Below are positions 43,473 to 51,808 of a stretch of DNA of 64,000 nt, in pieces (the stretch's first letter is position 1; the number at the start of each line of letters is the position of its first letter). The position numbers and the translations under genes are program-made. The notes below the pieces were generated by a model, which saw only the letters and a program-made list of their open reading frames with translations, was not told the DNA's origin and searched no databases. The DNA is from Acidobacteriota bacterium (GTDB taxonomy: Bacteria; Pseudomonadota; Alphaproteobacteria; Caulobacterales; Hyphomonadaceae), in the NCBI GenBank assembly GCA_016712445.1, contig JADJRB010000001.1, forward strand, positions 1,550,001-1,614,000, in the 5' to 3' direction.

Positions 43473-44120
43473 TCAGAAGGGGCAAGCCGCTTCCAGCGTG
43501 ATGGGCGCTCCGGTGGCGGGATGGCAAAACGCCAGCCGCTCGGCATGCAGGGCAAGGCGCGGCCGGGCAGCGCGCGCGTCGCCCTCCGCGTAGAATTCAT
43601 CCCCGAGGATCGGATGCCCGGTTGCGGCCAGATGCACACGCAGCTGGTGCGAGCGCCCCGTCAGCGGCGTCAGGGCAAGCCGCGAAGCGCCGTGCCATCT
43701 CTCGAGCGTTTCGTAACGCGTCCGGCTCGGCTTGCCGATGTCCGTGTCCACCTTCTGGAGCGGCCGACGGGGCCAGTCCGTGATCAGGGGCAAGTTGATC
43801 TCGCCGGCAGCCGGCTCGGGCGCGCCCCAGACATCAGCGATGTATCGCTTGGACATTTCACCCCGCTCGAAAAGTCCTGACAAGGCGCGCTGCATGTCCT
43901 TGCCGCGCGCAAACAGCAACAAGCCGCTTGTCGCCATGTCGAGCCGGTGCACCGTCAGCGCATCGGAAAATTCCGCCTGCACGCGTGATACCGCGCAATC
44001 TGCCTTGTCTTCTCCCCGTCCGGGTACGGACAAAAGGCCCGCTGGCTTGTCAATCACCACCAGCGAGTCATCGGCATGCACGATCGCGAGCGCGGCCTTG
44101 GGCGGTGAATACACGTTCAA
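43473..44120 (-). CDS. RluA family pseudouridine synthase
   Basis: 215 residues, the short form without an S4 domain, as in E. coli RluA which modifies 23S rRNA U746 and tRNA U32. The catalytic motif TVHRLDMATSGLLLFAR holds D61; VIDKPAGLLSVPG, PLTGRSHQLRVHLAATGHPI and DEFY are the other family blocks. Its ATG overlaps the stop of the upstream sensor kinase gene by four bases (ATGA), an unexpected coupling. Confidence 0.92.
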   Translation of the reverse strand: MNVYSPPKAALAIVHADDSLVVIDKPAGLLSVPGRGEDKADCAVSRVQAEFSDALTVHRLDMATSGLLLFARGKDMQRALSGLFERGEMSKRYIADVWGAPEPAAGEINLPLITDWPRRPLQKVDTDIGKPSRTRYETLERWHGASRLALTPLTGRSHQLRVHLAATGHPILGDEFYAEGDARAARPRLALHAERLAFCHPATGAPITLEAACPF

Positions 44121-45535
44121 GGCGCCAGTCCCGGCAGGGTCAGGCGGAACGATGTTCCGGTCTCGCCGGTCGCGACCAGCTCAAGGCGGCCGCCCAGTGC
44201 CTCGGCGAGTTCCCGGGCGATCACCAGCCCCAATCCCGTCCCGTTGGTGCGGGTGGAGCCGGCAAAGGGTTTGAACAGGTTCTCGCGCGCACGCTCTGGC
44301 AGGCCGGGCCCGTTGTCCCTGAACACCAGGCCGCCGTCGACAAGTTCGACCTGGATCCGCGCTGCTGGCGTGTTCGCCTGTCTCATCGCTTCGGCGGCGT
44401 TGCGCATCAGGTTCGACGCTATGCGGTGCAAGTGATCGGGATCGCTGGAAAATGCGAAGTCTAGCGGGATGTCTGTTTCCATCGTGGTCCCGCTGCCGTT
44501 CAGCGCTTCATCAGCCGCTTCCCGAAGGATCGTACGCAGGCTGACGGTCTGCATGCGCGGCGGGCGCGGCGCGGCCTTGCCATAGTCCAGGGTCGCTGTG
44601 GCGAGTTCAATGGCCCGCTCCAGCGCCCGCTCAAGACGCGGTGCGGCGCGGATCACGCGGGGGTCTTCGGATTTCGCCAGCACGTCTGACACCAGCTGCG
44701 CCGAGGCGAGAGAGTTTCGAAGGTCGTGGTTTATCTTGGCGACCGCGCTGCCAAGCTCGGCCAGATGGGCGCGTTGCCGGAAGGCGTCTGCGACCGCTTC
44801 CTCCATGCCGGACAGCGCATTCTGCGCGCGGCCGATTTCGTCGCGCCGCGTGGTTGGGGAAAGCCGCTGCGTCCAGCTGCCCGGATCCTGGCTGAACTGC
44901 TCCACACTGACTGTCACCCGCTTCATCGGTCGCACGACCAGCACGTCCAGTACGGCATAGATGAGGACCGCAGCCACCAGCGCGATCAGCAGCGACAGAC
45001 CGGCAACGCGCCAGGCGAAAGCGACCATGGCGGCCTTGAGCGGCGCCTGCGGCAGCACGACCTCCAGCACGCGCCCCTCGCCGGAGCCTTCGGCCATGAC
45101 GATCAGGATCTGGTTTGCCGGTGCGAAATACTCTGACAGCGCCGCCGCCGAGCGGCCCATCATCGTCGTTGCCCGCAAATCGATCGTGCGGGCTGGTCCT
45201 GTGATGTCGACCGCCGGGGCCAGCAGCTGGATGTGCATGTCGTCTTCGATCTCCGCGACCGCGAGCACCTCGGCTTTCGTCAGGAGGCTCTGCGAAAGTT
45301 CGGTCGACACTTCGCGCATCGGCGCGGCATCCAATGCCAGCGCCGCAATACGGGCCGCGGCGACACGTTCTTCCAGCCACTGCGTTCGCAGTCCGCTGAC
45401 CGAAGGAATGAAGATCAGGAATTCGGTGAAAAGTATGGCGCCCAGCGTCAAGGCAAAGAGGCGTCCGGACAGGCCTTCGGCGAAACGCCGCAGGCCTGGC
45501 GCCGACATCGGTTTGGAAGCAGGTGGCGGCGTCAT
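44117..45535 (-). CDS. Orphan transmembrane sensor histidine kinase
   Basis: 472 residues from the ATG at 45535. Two transmembrane helices (about 25-45 and 173-199) enclose a periplasmic sensor of roughly 125 residues. A HAMP domain (about 200-255) and a DHp domain follow, with the H-box AVAKINHDLRNSLASAQ and phospho-acceptor H270. The ATPase shows NLMRNAAEAMR (N box), FRDNGPGLPE (G1) and GTGLGLVIARELAEAL (G2). No response regulator is adjacent, so its partner must be elsewhere. The gene is coupled to the RluA gene downstream. Confidence 0.9.
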   Translation of the reverse strand: MTPPPASKPMSAPGLRRFAEGLSGRLFALTLGAILFTEFLIFIPSVSGLRTQWLEERVAAARIAALALDAAPMREVSTELSQSLLTKAEVLAVAEIEDDMHIQLLAPAVDITGPARTIDLRATTMMGRSAAALSEYFAPANQILIVMAEGSGEGRVLEVVLPQAPLKAAMVAFAWRVAGLSLLIALVAAVLIYAVLDVLVVRPMKRVTVSVEQFSQDPGSWTQRLSPTTRRDEIGRAQNALSGMEEAVADAFRQRAHLAELGSAVAKINHDLRNSLASAQLVSDVLAKSEDPRVIRAAPRLERALERAIELATATLDYGKAAPRPPRMQTVSLRTILREAADEALNGSGTTMETDIPLDFAFSSDPDHLHRIASNLMRNAAEAMRQANTPAARIQVELVDGGLVFRDNGPGLPERARENLFKPFAGSTRTNGTGLGLVIARELAEALGGRLELVATGETGTSFRLTLPGLAP

Positions 45536-45593
45536 CACCGGCTGACGCTTAAGCGAAATCTGCCGGAAAAGGAACGGGTTCCCGCGTTCGCCT

Positions 45594-47027
45594 TCAGGGA
45601 ATTCGTTGCAGGATGCCAACCAGCGTACGGGCCGGCTTTCCGAACACGCTGGGGGTGAAATAGGCAGAGGCCGCCCGCTTCACGACTTCGGCCCGGGTGG
45701 GGTAGGGCGAGATGAAATTGGTAAGCGCTGTCAGTTTCAATCCGTTGGACATCGCCACCGAGACAAGCTGCAGGATGTCGCCGGCGCCGTCGCCAGCGAT
45801 CGAGGCGCCGATCAGCTTGCCCTTGTGCAACACAAGCTTGGCCTCGCCGGCCGTCTTGCCTTCCGCAATCGCCCGGTCGTTGTCATGGAAGGGGAAGGCC
45901 GATGTCTTGACCCCGTCGCCATACTTTGTGCGCGCCTCCGCTTCGGTCAGGCCGATCTGGGCGATTTCGGGTGAAGTGTAGGTGACCGCCGGGACGGGCA
46001 GGCTTGCCGCCGTGCTAGCCTGCTTGAAGAAGGCGCGCCGGATGAAGACCGAGGCGTGCCAGCCCGCCACATGCGTGAACTGTTCGCGCCCGGCCGCATC
46101 GCCCAGCGCCCATACGCGCGGATTGCTCTTCGAGCGAAGGGTGTCCCCCACTGTGATGCCGCCTGGCGAGTGGTCGACGCCGCCTTTGTCGAGGTCGAGA
46201 CCATCGAGCACCGCGCGCCGTCCCAGTGCCACCAACAGGTGAGATCCCTGTACGGAGGTTTCGCCCTTCGGTCCCAGCGCATGGACCGCCACTGCGCCTA
46301 TGCCGCCCGATACCCGCACCGCCTTGTGATGCTCGAGGATCGTCACGCCTTCGCTGCGCAGCGCGTCCACCGCCAGCGCGGCATGCGCCGCATCCGCCCG
46401 CGCCAGGGCGCGGTCCATTTCGATCACGGTCACCTTCGCGCCAAGGCGGCTGAAAGCCTGTGCCAGCTCAAGGCCGATCGGACCGCCGCCGAGCACCACG
46501 AGGTGCGAAGGAAGCGCAGGCATCGAAAAGATCGTTTCGTTGATCAGGTAGGGCACATCCGCCAGTCCGGGAATCGGCGGTACGAAGGCGCGGCTACCGC
46601 TGGCGACGATGATCCGGCGCGCCTTCACGCGAACAGAGTCCGACACGACCGTGTTGCGGTCTGCAAACCGTGCGGCTTCGCGGATCACGGTGCAGCCGAG
46701 GCCTTCGAACCGTTCCTGGCTGTCGACCGGGGCGATTGTCTCGATGGTCTTGCGCACATGCGCTTTCACGCCTTCCCAGTCCACGCGCGCCGGGGCGATC
46801 TGCACGCCGTATCTGGCGGCTTCGTCAGGCGCGTGCGCGGCTTTCGCTGCCGATAGCAGTGCCTTGGATGGCACACAGCCGTAGTTCAGGCAGTCGCCGC
46901 CCATCTCGTGCTTTTCAAAAAGGACCACTTTCAGGCCAAGCATGGCCGCGCCAGCGGCAGCCGATAGCCCGCCAGAGCCCGCGCCGATCACGCAGAGGTC
47001 AGCCTTCAGTGTGCGGAGCTCAGGCAT
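45594..47027 (-). CDS. FAD-dependent pyridine nucleotide-disulfide oxidoreductase (MerA/Lpd-like)
   Basis: 477 residues. The FAD motif is LCVIGAGSGGLSAA, the redox disulfide is C46/C51 in GGDCLNYGCVPSK, the NAD(P) motif is LVVLGGGPIGLELAQ and the FAD-C motif is RVWALGDAAG. The C-terminal dimerisation domain lacks the HP active base of lipoamide dehydrogenase; the equivalent position reads SPYPT (Tyr442-Pro443), as in the poorly characterised MerA-like group. It overlaps the TVP38 gene by eight bases and is co-transcribed with it and a DUF547 gene. The substrate is not known. Confidence 0.88.
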   Translation of the reverse strand: MPELRTLKADLCVIGAGSGGLSAAAGAAMLGLKVVLFEKHEMGGDCLNYGCVPSKALLSAAKAAHAPDEAARYGVQIAPARVDWEGVKAHVRKTIETIAPVDSQERFEGLGCTVIREAARFADRNTVVSDSVRVKARRIIVASGSRAFVPPIPGLADVPYLINETIFSMPALPSHLVVLGGGPIGLELAQAFSRLGAKVTVIEMDRALARADAAHAALAVDALRSEGVTILEHHKAVRVSGGIGAVAVHALGPKGETSVQGSHLLVALGRRAVLDGLDLDKGGVDHSPGGITVGDTLRSKSNPRVWALGDAAGREQFTHVAGWHASVFIRRAFFKQASTAASLPVPAVTYTSPEIAQIGLTEAEARTKYGDGVKTSAFPFHDNDRAIAEGKTAGEAKLVLHKGKLIGASIAGDGAGDILQLVSVAMSNGLKLTALTNFISPYPTRAEVVKRAASAYFTPSVFGKPARTLVGILQRIP

Positions 47028-47742
47028 CGGCGGGTACCTTTTTCGGAAACAGCTTCTTGAAAGCCACCGGCAGCAACGAAACGACGCCGAGCGCGATGAA
47101 CGCGGGGATCAGGTTTCCGGCGACGCTTGCAAGGTCGGGGTCTTCGCCCGCTGCGAACGTCGCGCCGAGGCCCGCCCCGATCCACGTGTAGGCCAGCACG
47201 CCCGGAATGATCCCCAGCGCGGTCGTGATCACATAGTCCCGGAACTTCGCGCCAAATATGGCCGGTGCGATGTTCGCCACCGGGAAGGGGACCACCGGCA
47301 GGAAGCGCAACGCAAACATGTAGGAGACGGCATCCTCCTGGAAGCCCTTCTCCAGTTTCTGCACGAACGGTCCGGCCCGCTCGCGCAGCGCGGCGCCTAC
47401 CGATGACTTGGCGGCAAGGAACAACGTGCTCGCGCCGAGGGTCGCGCCGGCGATCGTCGCCGGTGTTCCGCCCCAGAGTCCGAAAAGGAACCCGCCCGCG
47501 ATCGTGATCCACAACGCGCCCGGCAACATCAGCACAGTCGCGGCGGCATAAACCGCGACATAAATTGCAAAGGCCAGCACAGTGTGTTCGGCGACGAACC
47601 CACTCAGAACGGCCTGCTGATCTCGCAATGTCTCCAGGGACAGGTAGCGGTGCACGCCGCTCGCCCAGGCTGCGGCAAGCGCCGCCAGGATGAGGGCGAC
47701 CGGCCATAGCCGGCGCCAAAGGGGAGTTCGGTTTTGGGTCAT
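47020..47742 (-). CDS. TVP38/TMEM64 (DedA-like) membrane protein
   Basis: 240 residues from the ATG at 47742. About five to six hydrophobic segments; the SNARE-associated/VTT core is AGGFLFGLWGGTPATIAGATLG and ALRFLPVVPFPVANIAPAIFG, with the conserved arginine and proline of the family's re-entrant region. Members are thought to act in phospholipid or undecaprenyl-carrier transport. The gene lies 4 bases after the DUF547 stop and overlaps the disulfide oxidoreductase start. Confidence 0.9.
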   Translation of the reverse strand: MTQNRTPLWRRLWPVALILAALAAAWASGVHRYLSLETLRDQQAVLSGFVAEHTVLAFAIYVAVYAAATVLMLPGALWITIAGGFLFGLWGGTPATIAGATLGASTLFLAAKSSVGAALRERAGPFVQKLEKGFQEDAVSYMFALRFLPVVPFPVANIAPAIFGAKFRDYVITTALGIIPGVLAYTWIGAGLGATFAAGEDPDLASVAGNLIPAFIALGVVSLLPVAFKKLFPKKVPADA

Positions 47743-47746
47743 GATT

Positions 47747-48577
47747 TCAGCGTTTCTTGAGTCTGGCCGCATCATTGAGCGACCAGTCATAGGTGTATCG
47801 AACTATCTTCGGCTTGGCGCGGATCTTCTCGGCAAGGTCCGGTTCGGCATATTGCAGCAGGTGGTCGATCACAGCTTCCTTCGAGCCACCGAAATCAGCC
47901 TCGAACCAGTCATAGATTGACGACAGGACAAGGCCTTTTGATGTAACCGTCACGCCGCGCTTCTGGTTGATGTAGGCGCGGGCCGCGTCGGCAAGGTCTT
48001 TCTTGAGCGTTGCCGCTTCCCATGCCTTCACGCGCAGGTTCGGGCAGCTGTAGGAGGCGCAATTGATCGAATAGTGAACTTCCGGTGTCCCCCACACCTT
48101 GCGTAGGATCTTGTGCTCGATGGCATCCAGCGACACTTCGCTGCCGCCGGCACGGACCTTCACGTCCTTCCAGGGACCCGTCAGGTAGCCGTCCTTGATC
48201 GACTTGACCGGATAGCGCTCGACGATGTGGCGCACCGTCACGGCATTGTAGAGGTTGGCCCAGGCCGCGAAATTGGCGTCGGTGCGGGCAGAAAGGTCTG
48301 TCTCGGCAAACCGGGCAATATAGGCGTCCAGCGCCGCCCGGTCGGCCTGCGAGGCGGCGAGGCCGGCATAGTCGAAATAAGCGATCCCGTCGCTTCCGGG
48401 CTTGACGTAGAGCTTGAGCAGCCGTGTCCAGTCGGCGTGTTGGGCAGGCATTGTCGTCTCCGCAGCAGGCGCTGGCGAGATATCAGCGAAAGCCGCCGCC
48501 GGCGAAAGGGCGGCCGCAAGGGCAAGCAGGCCAAGCGCCGAACGGCGGCCGAACTTGATCAGGTCGAAACGTGTCAT
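47747..48577 (-). CDS. DUF547 domain periplasmic protein
   Basis: 276 residues with a signal peptide (SALGLLALAAALSPAAAFA) and a DUF547 domain over most of its length: WANLYNAVTVRHIVERYP, IEHKILRKVWGTPEVHYSIN and CASYSCPNLRVKAWEA. The His-Cys-Asp positions resemble a papain/transglutaminase-like arrangement, but activity is unproven. It heads an operon of DUF547, TVP38 and a disulfide oxidoreductase, whose genes are packed within 4 to 8 bases of each other, and is divergent from rpmH. Confidence 0.88.
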   Translation of the reverse strand: MTRFDLIKFGRRSALGLLALAAALSPAAAFADISPAPAAETTMPAQHADWTRLLKLYVKPGSDGIAYFDYAGLAASQADRAALDAYIARFAETDLSARTDANFAAWANLYNAVTVRHIVERYPVKSIKDGYLTGPWKDVKVRAGGSEVSLDAIEHKILRKVWGTPEVHYSINCASYSCPNLRVKAWEAATLKKDLADAARAYINQKRGVTVTSKGLVLSSIYDWFEADFGGSKEAVIDHLLQYAEPDLAEKIRAKPKIVRYTYDWSLNDAARLKKR

Positions 48578-48669
48578 GCGAGCGGCATAGACGGTCTCAC
48601 GCGGCGGGGCATATCACGACACGGTGAATTAACCTCGCCCTGCGACCGCTTTTTTGCGCTTGTTCCGGC

Positions 48670-48698
48670 TTGACCGCGTCCGCGCCCGCCTGTATTGC
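48670..48698 (+). promoter_or_regulatory. Candidate sigma70 promoter for rpmH-rnpA-yidC-engB
   Basis: TTGACC (48670-48675), a 17-base spacer and TATTGC (48693-48698) lie 37 bases before the rpmH ATG. The -35 is strong and the -10 weak, as is common in GC-rich alphaproteobacteria. Inferred. Confidence 0.45.
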
Positions 48699-48734
48699 CC
48701 CCGTTTTCCAAGTTCCAAGCCTCAGAGCAGTTCC

Positions 48735-48869
48735 ATGAAACGCACTTTCCAGCCGAGCAACCTCCGCCGCAAGCGCACCCATGGCTTCCGTGAGCGCATG
48801 GCCACCAAGAGCGGCCGCAAGGTGCTGGCACGCCGCCGCGCCAAGGGCCGCAAGACCCTTTCGGCCTGA
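48735..48869 (+). CDS. rpmH: 50S ribosomal protein L34
   Basis: 44 residues, MKRTFQPSNLRRKRTHGFRE and a basic tail ending KTLSA, the canonical L34 sequence. It is a structural protein of the large ribosomal subunit. The ATG at 48735 is fixed by the conserved N-terminus. It opens the conserved rpmH-rnpA-yidC-engB unit. Confidence 0.97.
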   Translation: MKRTFQPSNLRRKRTHGFRERMATKSGRKVLARRRAKGRKTLSA

Positions 48870-48917
48870 TCCTTCCCAGCCGGGCCCGGTCAGGGCCTGC
48901 CGACCGGGAGGCCGATC

Positions 48918-49286
48918 ATGTCCGGCCCCGAAAAAACAGACCTTCCCGAAACGCGCCGCCTCAAGAAGCGGCGCGAATTCACGTTTGCCCGTGATGGTAT
49001 CACCGAGCGGCGCAAGTCCGTCGTGGTGCAGGCCCGCGCCCGCGCCGGCGGCGATCCTGGGCTCCATGTCGGCGAGGGCTTCACCGCGACGAAGAAGATC
49101 GGCGGCGCGGTCCAGCGCAACCGGGCAAAACGGCGCCTGCGCGAGGCGTCCCGGCGCCTTCTGGCCCGCTATGGGCGCCCCGGTTGGGACTACGTCTTCA
49201 TCGCGCGCGAAGCGACGCTGGATGTTGGCTGGTCCCGATTGCTTGACGATATGGAAAGCGCGCTGATAAGCCTCGCGCGCGTCTGA
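48918..49286 (+). CDS. rnpA: Ribonuclease P protein component
   Basis: Protein subunit that assists RNase P RNA in maturing tRNA 5' ends. 122 residues with the start LKKRREFTFARDG and the RNA-binding signature TATKKIGGAVQRNRAKRRLR. It follows rpmH by 48 bases. The yidD gene often found between rnpA and yidC is absent here; the gap to yidC is only 52 bases. Confidence 0.95.
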   Translation: MSGPEKTDLPETRRLKKRREFTFARDGITERRKSVVVQARARAGGDPGLHVGEGFTATKKIGGAVQRNRAKRRLREASRRLLARYGRPGWDYVFIAREATLDVGWSRLLDDMESALISLARV

Positions 49287-49338
49287 AACGCCCTGCCTGA
49301 ACCGGGCCAAAGTCCCACAAATCTGCGGAATCTCCCCC

Positions 49339-51159
49339 ATGGAAAAAGAAGAACAACGCAACTTCCTGCTGGCCATGGCCGCAATGATTGCGTTCGTCTT
49401 TCTCTATCAGATGTTCGTGATGGAGCCGGCGCAGAAGAAATTCCAGGCCGAGCAGGCCGCCAAGGCGGCGCTGGAACAGACCGCCACCGTCGACACCGCC
49501 GCTGCCGAAGCCGTCAAGCCCAAGGACCTGCCCGAGGCGCTCGCCGCATCGCCACGCGTCAAGATCGACGCGCCAGCGCTCGACGGGTCGCTGCGCCTCG
49601 CCGGTGCGCGCATCGATGACCTGCGCCTCAAGAACTATTATGTGACCGTCGAAAAGCAGGAAGAGATCCACCTTTTCCGGCCCGAAGAAACCGAGTTCGG
49701 CTATTTCACCACTTTCTACTGGGCGGATGGCAACACGCTGGTCGCCGGGCGCAACTCGCCCTGGACGCAGGTCGGCGACGGCACGCTCAGCGCCGCCTCG
49801 CCGGTGACACTCCGCCTTGAGACCGACGGCGTCACCATCGACCGGCAGGTTTCGGTCGACGACAACTACCTCTTCACCTTCCGGGATACTGTCACCAACA
49901 CATCCGGCGCTGCCAAGACGCTCCGCCCCATCGGGTCGATCGAGCGGGAAGGCGACTGGCAGAGCTTCGTCAAGGCCACCGATCCGGCCTCCGCCGGCAA
50001 TAGCGGCCTTGCCCACATGGGCCTGATGGGCGTCACGGACGCGACGCTCCGCCTGCAGAAGTACAAGCCGCTCATGGCGTCCAAGAAGATCAAGGGCGAA
50101 GCCGCCGACGGCATCTTTCCGTCCACAAAGGGCGGCTGGTGGGGCCTGTCCGACATGTACTGGATGAGCGCACTGGTGCCCGACCAGGCAAGCGCCTTCG
50201 CCGCCTCGGTCAACCGCTCAAGCCTGTCGCGCGGCGGCCCGCTGGAAGTGCGCACCGAGGGCGCCGACATCACGCTCGCACCCGGCGCGGCGACGACCAT
50301 CGAGAACCGCGTGTTCGCCGGCGCAAAAAAGTTCGAAGTGCTGCGTGACTACGAAAAATCCGCCGGCATCCCGATGATGATCGACGCGATCGACTGGGGC
50401 TGGGCCTACTTCCTCACCAAACCCTTCTTCTACATCCTGCACTGGCTGCACGGCCATGTAGGCTCATTCGGCTGGGCAATCCTTGCCTTCACCGTTCTGG
50501 TGAAGCTGCCGCTCGTTCCGCTCTACAATGCCAGCTTCAAGTCGATGGCCAAGCTGAAGAAGCTGCAGGAACCGATGAAGGATATCAACGAGCGCTTCGC
50601 CGCCGACCCGCAGCGCCGCCAGCAGGAAATGATGAAGCTCTACAAGGAGACCGGCGCCAACCCGATCGGCGGCTGCCTTCCCATCCTTGTCACCATCCCG
50701 ATCTTCTACGCGCTCTACAAGACGCTCTACGTGACGCTCGACATGCGCCATGAGCCCTTCTGGTACATGAAGGACCTGTCGGCGCCGGACCCGACCGCCA
50801 TCGGCAACCTGTTCGGCCTGCTGCCCTGGGCCGCCAGCGACATCAAGGCGATCCCGGTCGTCGGCATCATCATCGGCATCGGCCTCCTGCCGCTGCTCTA
50901 CGGTGCCACCATGGCGACCCTGCAGTCGCTGTCGCCGCCGCCGCCCGACAAGATGCAGGCCCGCATCATCATGGCGATGCCGCTGGTGTTCATGTTCGTG
51001 TTCGGAGGATTTGCCGCCGGTCTCGTGCTCTACTGGGTCTGGTCGAACGTGCTGACGTTCATCCAGCAGTACACCATCATGCGCCTCAACGGCGCCGAGA
51101 CCGAGGTCGGAAAATTTGTTGCCGGCCTGCTCGGGCGCCGCAAGGCACCGGCGGAATAA
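49339..51159 (+). CDS. yidC: Membrane protein insertase YidC
   Basis: Inserts and folds inner-membrane proteins alone or with SecYEG. 606 residues: transmembrane helix 1 (about 9-26), a large periplasmic domain (to about 360), then five helices containing the hydrophilic-groove segment FKSMAKLKKLQEPMKDINER and the C-terminal helices FVFGGFAAGLVLYWVWSN. Length and layout are those of Gram-negative YidC. The stop is directly followed by the engB GTG start. Confidence 0.96.
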   Translation: MEKEEQRNFLLAMAAMIAFVFLYQMFVMEPAQKKFQAEQAAKAALEQTATVDTAAAEAVKPKDLPEALAASPRVKIDAPALDGSLRLAGARIDDLRLKNYYVTVEKQEEIHLFRPEETEFGYFTTFYWADGNTLVAGRNSPWTQVGDGTLSAASPVTLRLETDGVTIDRQVSVDDNYLFTFRDTVTNTSGAAKTLRPIGSIEREGDWQSFVKATDPASAGNSGLAHMGLMGVTDATLRLQKYKPLMASKKIKGEAADGIFPSTKGGWWGLSDMYWMSALVPDQASAFAASVNRSSLSRGGPLEVRTEGADITLAPGAATTIENRVFAGAKKFEVLRDYEKSAGIPMMIDAIDWGWAYFLTKPFFYILHWLHGHVGSFGWAILAFTVLVKLPLVPLYNASFKSMAKLKKLQEPMKDINERFAADPQRRQQEMMKLYKETGANPIGGCLPILVTIPIFYALYKTLYVTLDMRHEPFWYMKDLSAPDPTAIGNLFGLLPWAASDIKAIPVVGIIIGIGLLPLLYGATMATLQSLSPPPPDKMQARIIMAMPLVFMFVFGGFAAGLVLYWVWSNVLTFIQQYTIMRLNGAETEVGKFVAGLLGRRKAPAE

Positions 51160-51798
51160 GTGGACACGCCGTCCTTCTCCGACGACCAGATCGAAGCGGG
51201 CCGCCTCCTGTTCTCAGGATCGGCCAACTTCGTGATGGGCGTGGTCGACCTGAAAGGCCTGCCGCCGGCTGATCGCCTCGAGGTCTGCTTCGCGGGCCGT
51301 TCGAATGTCGGCAAGTCGAGCCTGATCAATGCGCTCACCGGCCGCGCCAAGCTCGCCCGCTCGTCCGCGGAGCCGGGACGCACCCGCGAGCTGAACTATT
51401 TCGACATCGGGGACGGGCGCCTTTTCCTAGTCGACCTTCCGGGCTTCGGTTATGCGCAGGTGTCGAAGACGCAGGTCGCGGCCTGGCAGAAACTGATCAA
51501 GTCTTACCTGCGCGGCCGGCCGAGCCTGCGCCGCGTGTTCTTTCTCGTCGATGCCCGCCGCGGCCTGATGGAAACAGACAACGAGATCATGGACCTGCTC
51601 GACAGCGCGGCAGTCAACTACCAGATCGTCCTGACCAAGGTCGACAAGGTTCCAAAGGCCGAGGTCGAGAAGACAGCTGCCGGCGTTGCCGCGCGCCTGA
51701 AAAAGCGCGGCGCCGCCCACCCGGTCGTGCTGCAGACCTCCTCGGAAAAAGGCTGGGGCATTCCCGAGCTGCGCGCCGAGATTTCGTCCTTTCTCTGA
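51160..51798 (+). CDS. engB: Ribosome-biogenesis GTPase EngB (YihA), GTG start
   Basis: GTPase required for 50S subunit assembly. 212 residues: G1 GRSNVGKSS (46-54), switch/G2 PGRTRELNYF, G3 DLPGFGYA, G4 LTKVDKV and G5 TSSEKGWG. The GTG at 51160 immediately follows the yidC stop codon, so translation is coupled. It is convergent with the penicillin-acylase gene (10-base gap). Confidence 0.95.
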   Translation: MDTPSFSDDQIEAGRLLFSGSANFVMGVVDLKGLPPADRLEVCFAGRSNVGKSSLINALTGRAKLARSSAEPGRTRELNYFDIGDGRLFLVDLPGFGYAQVSKTQVAAWQKLIKSYLRGRPSLRRVFFLVDARRGLMETDNEIMDLLDSAAVNYQIVLTKVDKVPKAEVEKTAAGVAARLKKRGAAHPVVLQTSSEKGWGIPELRAEISSFL

Positions 51799-51808
51799 TC
51801 CCGCTGCG

